A stretch of DNA of 64,000 bases from Zhengitettix transpicula (lineage: Eukaryota > Arthropoda > Insecta > Orthoptera > Tetrigidae), in assembly GCA_037074705.1 (NCBI GenBank), contig CM073590.1, positions 458,001-522,000 on the forward strand. Direction: 5' to 3'. Below, in pieces: positions 56,051 to 64,000 of this stretch; positions within the stretch are counted from its first letter, which is position 1; each line of letters starts with the position of its first letter. A program made the translations under genes and the position numbers. The notes under the pieces are model-generated. The model was not told where the DNA came from. It did no database searches and was given only the letters and a program-made list of their open reading frames with translations.

Positions 56051-59000
56051 TGAATTATTTGCGTACAGTCTTCGTAGATTTATGATAAACTTTAGCCTTT
56101 TATTGAGAAATTTTAGTATTAAATGGGTTCAATATTCTTGATTGCTACAACAATATCATCAGTTTTTCCCCTTGTTTAATTTCATGCCGAATTTCTTTTG
56201 GAGCTGGAACTTGAAAAATATGTTAACTCACTTCTTGCAAAGGAAAAATATATTATAATAATTTTCTTTCTGATAATTAGAATTTATTTTTAATATTCAC
56301 AGTAATGGTTTTCTTCCTTATTATATTTCCAGACGATTCTTTACTCCATCTAAGGTAAAAATTGCTTCCCTGGTATTCATACTTCCACCAAATTCGAATT
56401 AAATTCGTCTACCACTTAAACAACTCCTCTGGATTGAATTTTCTGAAGTATGCAATGTCCTACTTTCTTTAAGTAACATGTATCCTATAGAATTTTGTAT
56501 TCCGTATTTAATGGTTTTTTAAAGGCCATTTTTGTCTTCATTTCGATAACTCTGATTATATCTCTTCCACTTCCATTGCTTTACTTCACACTTAACACAT
56601 TCAGAACGATGTGAGATTTATTCAATGTGGAAATAATTTACTATTAATATTTTATTAATAAAGAAAGAAAGAGTACAGCATCAAAAAATCTTTACCATTG
56701 TTAATATTTTCACACGTACAATGTGTTGGGTGAACTGTCTATTTCAATAACTTCAGGTGAATTGTTTTAATGAAATCTTCTCTTAATATTTTTATCTTCC
56801 TGAAATTAAATTAAATTAAATTTTCTATCCGCTTAAGTATTCACGCATAACGAAGCTAAATAATTCTGCTTAGCGAAAATATTGAAATGCAATTGGGTAG
56901 TCATGTATGTAGTTTCACGTGTTTGTGAAACCTAATGGAAATGCTTGTTTGTATTCGTATTGATGAATTCGCTCAGCGTCTAGCTCATTATGGTAATAAG
57001 GTAACCTGTAGCGACGACTATGGCCATGTTTTCGCCACATCGCTGAGCTATAACTCACGTTCCCGTCCATTGTGCATTGCGGAGGTCAGAGGGCACTGCG
57101 TGTTCTGCGTCGGCGATTTAAGACCGTTAACCAAAGGGTGTAGCCCTATAGACCAATATCGGCAATTACTCTAATCTGCCATTGTTTTTCCTTCCTCATG
57201 ATTAATTCAGGTAAGCAGATAGGAAAAATACCATCACCGATCAAACTTGGATTAGCCGATCTATGGTGTTGTCAAAATAATACCAGAATGGTAGAAATGA
57301 AGAGGGCAACCACACTCTAGTGTTTTTAGATAAATTAATTTCAAGTCCATAAACGACCATATTAGCTTGACTAAATCTTAATTACTTTTGTTTTCATCTA
57401 TTTATATTAATATTAATGCTTAATTGCAGAAAAAATTATTTACAACGCCTAGGAATTTTGTTGGAAGTAACAAGGTCAAGTCATTTACTTGTTGATGCTA
57501 TTTTTAATATATAATTAACTTAAATTTAATGCCAACTCAGATATGCATAATTTAATTCAAGAAATAGAAACAATTTACATAAACGTTGCACAGAAACGGG
57601 TGGAATATTCATTTTTAACAAACTTACTGATAACATTAAACAATTTAAGAAGTACATGAGTTGTATTCAAAAGTGTATCTTAAAAACTTCTAATCAACCG
57701 CTCCTACCCTGTAAATAAGTTGGAATAGGTTGGAATCTTAATAATATGTCGTAAATAGTTACCATGAACTATTTGTTGCCTTAATTACCGAAATATTTTC
57801 CAAAATAATTGTAATTATATTGATTTTTTTCTGTAAAAATTAATTGTAGTCATTTGATTCGGATAAAATACTTATCACGTTAATTTATCCTACTATACAT
57901 AAGTCTTATGTAAATTAAATTATTAAGTATAGGTTCAAAGCAATATAAATTGTATGATGCTTTTCATATCCTTAAAGCTTTGCTTGTCAAGAGGATCTAC
58001 GATTTTACCGTCAGCTTTGGAAATGTGTTAGGTTAGAAAATATAATTAATTGTAATTGTAGATTATCACAATTGCATAAAAGCAACTTTTCATCAAAGCA
58101 ATTAATTTTAGCTTCTTGTTAACCTCGATTATAATCTATCTTGTAACTTGTGGGGTGACAGATCAATACAACGACTGTTGTGGATTATTGTAGTTACTTT
58201 AGAACATTCACAGAGAAAATGCGTTTATAAAAGAGAAATTTAAAGGAATCGTGGAAAAAAGAACAATAATTTGGAAAAATAAGACTTTTATTTGTGAAAC
58301 ATCGAATCCGTTACCAGTTACAAATCATGAGAAAGCATCATAAGGACACAAAATAGAAAAATAAGGCTAAAAGTTTATGAAGGTTTGATTTTAAACTGTG
58401 ATGTTTACTTGACTTGGAATTCTTTGTTTTTTTTATAATATTTTATTGACTTATCATATTTGTAATTTTTTCATATGAATTGTGATTTTGTGTTTTACTT
58501 GATAGTTTACTGACCAAAGAAGAAGTATTTACAAGAACTAGTGTTCGTATATCAACACATAATGTACTCGTATTTATTATTATTTCTCTAAAATGGATAT
58601 TGGATTGCTCAATTTTGATATACATATATATAGCCTATAACTATATATAATAATAGGATATGATTCACCTCATCAAGCGGAAATATCTTTCACTAAAATC
58701 CCATTACGTAAAAATTATGGACGGTCTTCACTCTCAAAAATCTAAAAAATATTTTAAAAGTTGACTTCCGGAGGCAAATATATAATCTGCTCTCATATTT
58801 TTACGGGAGTTCTATATATTCCTCATAGTGTATTGGGTAAAGTTAGACACCTGCATCCGCTACAGTTATAACGCAAGCGACAGGACTGATGTGAAGAGTC
58901 CTCTGTGTGGACAGGACCGAAATACAGCGCCCACGACTCGCGGATATACGCTTCATTGATACGTTTCTCCAGCGTGCGTGATGATTCTTAGAAAATGAGT

Positions 59001-59407
59001 CAGTCCTTACAGAAACATTACGGTTGGGTGAGATTATAAACGCTATTTCGGTCTCATATTGACCAGGTAGGGTTAAAGAAATAGAGTTTTATTAACTTAC
59101 GATATGGCAAGGGTCGTAGAGAATCTCACTTCACTCATGATTGGTAACTGATCATTATTTAACGTATTGTCACAATGTACTTATTACAAAATGCCCGTAA
59201 ATTCGTTTTAAATTTTAGAAAACTATAGCTAACAAAAGTTATGACTTTTAAAATAATTTTAAATTTTAAATTTGAACTACCAGCAAAGATGAACTACGAA
59301 AACTTTGAAAATAAAAGCATGAAAGATACAATGACAAATCTCACGACGCGATAAAACATATCGAGAAAATAAATTAAGTTTTCGTTTAAGAATAATTATC
59401 ATATTTG
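56051..59407. other. No gene recognised; AT-rich, two GC-richer blocks
   Basis: Open frames at 56935-57174 (plus) and 58443-58625 (minus) have no recognisable motif. GC-richer blocks lie at 56990-57140 and 58840-59000, the first coincident with the 79-codon plus frame. Nothing links them to a known element. Confidence 0.4.
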
Positions 59408-60530
59408 CGCGGGTATCGGCTGGGTTGGGATGAGTTGACCGGCTGTTTTTTGCGTCAATTAAATATATTTCGGGATAAATTAGATTAATAAAATTTCCCT
59501 ACATGTTCTCTGTGTATAATTTCAACCCCTTTCGGACTTATAAGGGTGTACCCTTAAGGGTGGGCGTGAAGTAGCATTACATAAAAAGAAACCAGAAACT
59601 ATCGGGATTGTCACTGAGTTTAATTAATTTCCTTGAAAATAACGGGAAAACAACCGAGATTAGAGTCAAATCGAAGGTAATGGATGTCGCTGAATTTATT
59701 TATGACAATCTGGACAACGCGCGGGTATCCGCTGGGTTGGGATGAGTTGACCGTCTGTTTTTTGCGTCAATTAAATATATTTCGGGATGAATTAGATTAA
59801 TAAAATTTCCCTACATGTTCTCTGTGTATAATTTCAACCCCTTTCGGACTCGGAAGGGTGCACCCTTCAGGGTTGGCGTGGAAGTAGCATTAGATAAAAA
59901 TAAACCAGAAACTATCAGGATTGTCACTGAGTTTAATTATGACATTAAACTTGACCGTTTAAGTCCCCGAAGCGGGAGTGGTCGGGGGTGCAAAATTTCA
60001 ACATGTTAAACGGTTGATATTTGCGATAATTATTTCCTGGGGTTAATTACTTTGATAGTATTTATACCGATGTTGTTTGTGTATAATTTAACCCCTGTGA
60101 GGGGAGCAAGCTTAGGGGTGGGGTGGAGGTACGTTAAATAAAATCCCGTAAAAACAACCGAGATTCGAATCAATTCCGAGACTATGAATGTCGCTGAATC
60201 TAATTGTGACAACCTGGGTAACGCGACGGGTTTGGGAGGTGTTGGGCGAGGGAATAAATTTTCAGACAATGTAATCGGCCGATTTTTGCGTGGAATACAT
60301 TCTTTTTCATTATCGCATATTTGTGGGGGTGGTCATCTTCTAACATGTAAAACGGCCGACATATTTAGTCAATGACTTCATTTCCCTTCGGCATGGGAGG
60401 TGAGCACATTTAGGGATAGGGTTCGAGGAGCTTTACATAAAAATAGCGCAAAAGTAACCAAAATTGGAGTCTTATGGATGGTTATAGGTAAATGACATCT
60501 CGGGCAACGCCGGGCACCCAGCTAGTAATG
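59408..60530 (+). mobile_element. Tandem repeats ending in a Helitron-like 3' terminus (family D)
   Basis: Units at 59408-59630 and 59720-59940 are close direct copies with a 312-bp period (shared words CGCGGGTATC, TGGGATGAGTTGACCG, ATGTTCTCTGTGTATAATTT, GGATTGTCACTGAGTTTAAT). More diverged units follow at about 60000-60220 and 60240-60480. The array ends with the hairpin CTCGG (60499-60503), loop, CCGGG (60510-60514) and then CTAG at 60522-60525 followed by T. A GC hairpin a few bases before CTRR is the standard 3' end of a Helitron, a rolling-circle DNA transposon. No Rep/helicase coding is present, so the copy would be non-autonomous. The 5' TC end was not located. Confidence 0.6.
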
Positions 60531-60535
60531 AATAA

Positions 60536-60670
60536 AAGAGCCAATACAGAAAAAAAAGGTAATATAAATCTCACAAAACGTTTCTGGGTTCCTTGTGCCT
60601 TTCGTCAGGTGCTAAGAAGAGCCTAGAGAAACACAACTGCACTGGTCAGTTGACAAAACTCAAAAGCGAC
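60536..60670 (-). repeat. Penelope-type end with hammerhead-like core
   Basis: On the minus strand CTGACGA (60608-60602), a 17-base spacer, GAAAC (60584-60580), then GTTTTGTGAG. It matches the copy at 55955 through AGCACCTGA, AGGCACAAGGA and the outer CTAGGCTCTTCTTAGC word. The variable core base is C here and A at 55955; the hammerhead core tolerates any base at that place. Confidence 0.55.
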
Positions 60671-61136
60671 GAAAACGCTACGACAATGGGAGAGCCGAAG
60701 AGTTATCGTAACTATAAGGGAGCAACGACAATGGGAAAACAGAAGTTTTAGCGTAATAATAAGGGATCATAGCAATTATTGAGTTTCATAGTGTCTGTTT
60801 ATACATTAATAGCTGTGATGTTTGATTTAATGTGAAGTATCTCTGAAATGAGTCTGGAATTGTACGTGGTGTAAAATGTCTAAAATCGTAGCATTTTGCC
60901 CATCAAATGTGTGTTTAGAATTGATGATATGTTTGGATACTACAGATTGTTTATCAATAGAAAGTTTGATATTTGGTACGTGTATTAAGGGAACGTTTTG
61001 TTTGCCCCATGTAGCAGGAATTACAATTAGAGCAAGCGATTTTGTAAACAACACAATGTTTGCTGTTGTGGTTTTTAATCAACTATGAAAGGTACCGGAC
61101 TTCACTCCTGTTAGTCAAGCAGTACAGACGTAAGCT
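60671..61136. other. No gene; possible 5' untranslated part of the Jockey-like element
   Basis: Contains a loose repeat of ACGACAATGGGA (60678 and 60726). Frames 60827-61054 (minus) and 60876-61088 (plus) overlap each other and lack motifs. The Jockey-like element probably begins between about 61080 and 61137, but no target duplication is visible since its other end is outside the window. Confidence 0.35.
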
Positions 61137-62592
61137 TTGTTTACTTCTTGCCCGCACGAGTACCCAATAGTTCTAAGAACGTGTGGAACAACACCGGCAA
61201 TTCATGTAAACCCATCGAAGTACACAGAGTGGTATATTAAAGACTCGGAAAACATCATCCAGTATCATCCGTCGTCACTACATCTTCGAGATCATCTACA
61301 TTACTACATCTCCGAGAGCGTCAGCATCGCAACGCAGCAGCCCCACCTCGAGGGTCCCGTCTCCATCATGGATATGGATCTCGAAGGTGAAAACCTCAAC
61401 CAGCCATCAACAGACTCTAATGAATTACCTATCCCTCTCTCCCCAGCTTTTACAACTATTTCTTCAAAAAAAAGAAAAGGCATTCCTCAAATACACCACC
61501 TAACATCCCAAACCCTACAACATCAAACAACCACAACTCTCATCAAAACTCTCCTTTTCTCACATCAAACCGTTTCCAAATTTTTCAATACGCAGAAGAA
61601 TCTACAGATAGTACCCCTCCCACCACACCTCGCCAAGTACTACCCCCTCCCATTTTCATCAGTAACATCAATAATGTAAATACCTTTCTAAATCAGTTAA
61701 AAACAATCTGTGGTGATAAATTTATATACAACATGGCAGGTAACAAACTTAAATTAAAAACATCGTCATTAAACGACTTAAGAGCTGTCATCAAATACCT
61801 TGAACAAAACAATGCGGAATTTCACACATTCCAAGTTAGAGACGAGAGGAAGTTCAGAGTTGTTATTAGAGGCCTTCACCCAAATTCTGATACAACCATT
61901 ATATTAACAGAAATTAAAGAATTAGGATTTTCACCGGCCCAAATTCTACCCGTTAGACATCCGGTCACAAAATCAACGCTTCCCCTATTTTCCTGGATCT
62001 TTCCCCAGACCCCAAAAACCATACTATCTTTGTAATATTTACTCTATACCCCTGTAATGTAAAAATTGAACCTCCAAAACCAAAAAGATCCATTGTCCAA
62101 TGTATGAAGTGCCAAGCCTTCGGTCACTCAAAAAACTATTGTCGCAATCCCCCTGCTGTGTCCGCTGCGAATCCTATCACCTCTCTTCAAAGTGTCCTAA
62201 CCCAAAATCCTCTACCCCAATTTGCACCAATTGAAAAGGTCCACACACTGCGAACTACCGGGGCTGTCCACATTATAAATCGCTTCAAATTTCTACAACA
62301 AACCCAACCCATATAAACCCTCTACCTCATCAACCTTAAACTGCACTCCCAATCACACAGCTCCCCAACCTACATCTAGTAAAAATAGCAATGCCCATTT
62401 CTACGTCACTATCCTAAAAAATCCCCACTCTTCACAAGTACAACATCCTTCACAATCAACCCAAGCTAACACTTTGAACCAAAACCAAGTACTTCTATCG
62501 TTTTGCACCAAAATTGATAACCTCATCTCCCTTATCACTCCACTTATTAATCTCCTTTCAACCCTATTACCCAAGCTTATTGAAGCAAAATA
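61137..62592 (+). pseudogene. Jockey-like non-LTR retrotransposon ORF1 (Gag-like, frameshifted)
   Basis: ORF1 proteins of this class bind element RNA. The likely start is ATG at 61368 (MDMDLEGE), in the open frame 61137-61679. After a frameshift, 61733-62035 encodes KLKTSSLNDLRAVIKYLEQ then FRVVIRGLHPNSDTTII, which fits the PRE_C2HC domain found before the zinc knuckles in Jockey-type Gag. A further shift leads to 62104-62160, CMKCQAFGHSKNYC (C-x2-C-x4-H-x4-C), a complete zinc knuckle. A second knuckle, CVRCESYHLSSKC, and the start of a third (CTN, then a stop) lie in another frame. The plus strand is A/C-rich as usual for this class. ORF2 starts two bases after the ORF1 stop region at 62590-62592. 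At least three frameshifts make ORF1 inactive. Confidence 0.85.
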
Positions 62593-62593
62593 A

Positions 62594-64000
62594 ATGAACC
62601 CTTATCCTCACAAAAACTTCTCCATATGCACATGGAATGCCCGAGGAGTATCCAACAAATTCCGCGAACTTTCCCTTTTTCTAAATACCCACGAAATAGA
62701 AATCCTCCTTTTGTCCGAAGCCAAACTCACGCCCACCCACCGCCTCAACATCAATGGGTACAAAACGTATAGAGCAGACCACCCTGACTCCACCAGAAAA
62801 GGAGGATCCGCTATCATCAAAAACTCCATTAATCATAATGAGCTTCCTCCCATAACGACCAAAGAATTCCAATTAACACTAAACCTCTCTAACAACCAAT
62901 CAATTAATATAGCTAGCTTCTACTCTTACCCTTCTATAACTCTTCCACATGACTTTTGGTCTAAAGTCCTAAATGCATGCCATTCTCCATTCATTTTAGG
63001 AGGCGATTTCAGTGCTAAGCATCCCCAATCCCAGAGGTAACAACCTATACAATTTTATTCTTTATAAACCACACCAAATTATCTTCCCTCCTGAGCCCAC
63101 CTTTTATCCAGACAATGCAAGATCTCCAGATATCCTTGACTTCTTAATCTGTTTTAAATCCTCCCACTACTTTCCGAAATCTTCAGTACTCCCTTATGTC
63201 ACCCATTTTAATTTTACTCTAATTCCACTCTCTTCTCCGAATATAAATAGCCACTACATAAATTGGCAACGTTACTCTTCTCTCATTGACACACAAATAA
63301 ATTTACAAATTCCTCTCAAATCTTCTTCTGATATTGACACAGCTCTTGACAACTTGCAAACAATCATCCTTTCTTCTGCATCAGATTCCCGCTTACCACC
63401 CCCAACTAAAAAACGTTGTCAATATCCCTTAAATCCTATCATAAAAGACCTTCTGCACACAAAAAAATATTCCCGTAAAAGATGGGTAAACACCCAGCCG
63501 ACAAAACCCACTTTAACACTATTTCCCGACAGCTCAAACTAGCATTAAAAAACATCTTCGACGCAAACTACTTTAATCATCTCCAACAACTGAATTCCTC
63601 CGACTACTCCATATGGAGAAAAACCAAAACCGTAACCAAACCTCATTGTGATATCCTCCTCTCAAACATCAAAACCAATGGTATACCTCACCAGCCCATA
63701 AAGCTAATCTATTTGCAAACATTCTCACATCCTAATTCTCTACAAACCAAACAATCAACTTTTACCACAATAACAAGATAAATAACACTCTCCTCCAACC
63801 TCTTCAACTGCCACCTCTACCTAAACTATTCACTCCTCCCTAATCCGCTCTACCATAAACAAATTAAAAAATAAACACTCCGCCGGTCACGACCTTTTCA
63901 CTCCCCTTCACCTGAAAACCTCCCTAAAAAAGCTTCAACCTTAATAACAATCATTTTCAATGCAATCATCCGTACAACACAACTGCCTGGAAGCTCACAC
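62594..64000 (+). pseudogene. Jockey-like ORF2: AP endonuclease and start of reverse transcriptase (frameshifted, runs off window)
   Basis: ORF2 supplies the nickase and reverse transcriptase for target-primed insertion. From ATG 62594 the 148-residue frame has the AP-endonuclease motifs CTWNARGV (about residue 12), LLSEAKL with the catalytic Glu (about residue 38) and RKGGSAIIKNSI. The GDFNAKH motif reads GGDFSAKHP near its end, so Asn is replaced by Ser. A frameshift at about 63035 leads to 63012-63542, continuing the endonuclease (SPDILDFLI, then a Ser-His end SSVLPYVTHF, where SDHxP is expected) and the linker. A second shift leads to 63482-63781. Near 63850-64000, in broken frames, INKLKNKHSAGHDLF and IFNAIIRTTQLPGS mark the start of the reverse transcriptase (LKNKKSPGxDxI). 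The rest is outside the window. Several shifts and stops: dead copy. Confidence 0.87.

Noticed and set aside
59408..60220. CRISPR-like or satellite array
   Set aside because: Units are about 310 bp, diverged and few, without short repeats and unique spacers; a Helitron-like end caps them.
1..64000. Exons of an intron-bearing host gene
   Set aside because: I looked for conserved coding blocks flanked by GT/AG sites on both strands and found only transposon-type protein motifs. Short exons could still be missed by eye.

Overview
This window reads as nuclear, AT-rich, repeat-dominated intergenic DNA from an animal, most likely an arthropod or insect with a large genome. The evidence is the mix of transposon relics: a Copia-type LTR element, hAT and mariner DNA transposons, R1-, I- and Jockey-like non-LTR elements, Penelope-like sequences, tRNA-derived SINEs and a Helitron-like end. 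There are also many (TA)n microsatellites. I find no intact host gene, rRNA, genuine tRNA gene, operon or CRISPR array. The open frames are short, and nearly all are either broken transposon coding pieces or chance frames in AT-rich DNA.

Layout. 0.2-1.9 kb: minus-strand Copia relic lacking integrase and most of the reverse transcriptase. 4.0-4.8 kb: broken C-terminal half of a hAT transposase. 5.6-6.5 kb: first of six roughly 0.9-1.15 kb LTR-like repeats (TG...CA ends, AT-dinucleotide flanks); the others are at 12.0-13.1, 17.0-18.1, 18.1-18.7, 37.9-38.9 and 39.0-40.2 kb. 7.4-8.2 kb: minus-strand Penelope-like GIY-YIG endonuclease end with a hammerhead-like motif downstream. 8.5-9.0 kb: one of seven copies of an unnamed poly(A)-tailed retroposon; two copies have exact 12-bp target duplications. 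18.8-19.3, 24.7-25.0 and 40.4-41.0 kb: minus-strand fragments of three different non-LTR retrotransposons. 20.4-21.8 kb: a composite element bounded by inverted minisatellite-like arms. 22.9, 46.7 and 51.2-51.6 kb: tRNA-derived SINEs. 55.4-56.0 kb: a pile-up of a small inverted-repeat unit, a mariner relic and a Penelope-type end. 59.4-60.5 kb: tandem roughly 310-bp repeats ending in a Helitron-like hairpin plus CTAG. 61.1-64.0 kb: a Jockey-like element on the plus strand, frameshifted, running off the window.

The most interesting signal is a recurring pattern: CTGANGA-type cores followed about 17-20 nt later by GAAAC, often separated by a short hairpin, at about a dozen places. Five of these loci are inverted pairs, and in all five the two cores point outward from the centre. 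Penelope-like elements are known to carry hammerhead ribozymes, and one such motif here lies just downstream of a recognisable Penelope-like endonuclease, so these are best read as Penelope-derived hammerhead-like ends. The unit at 55.4-55.5 kb additionally has a 12-bp stem enclosing the core. Whether any is active cannot be told by eye.
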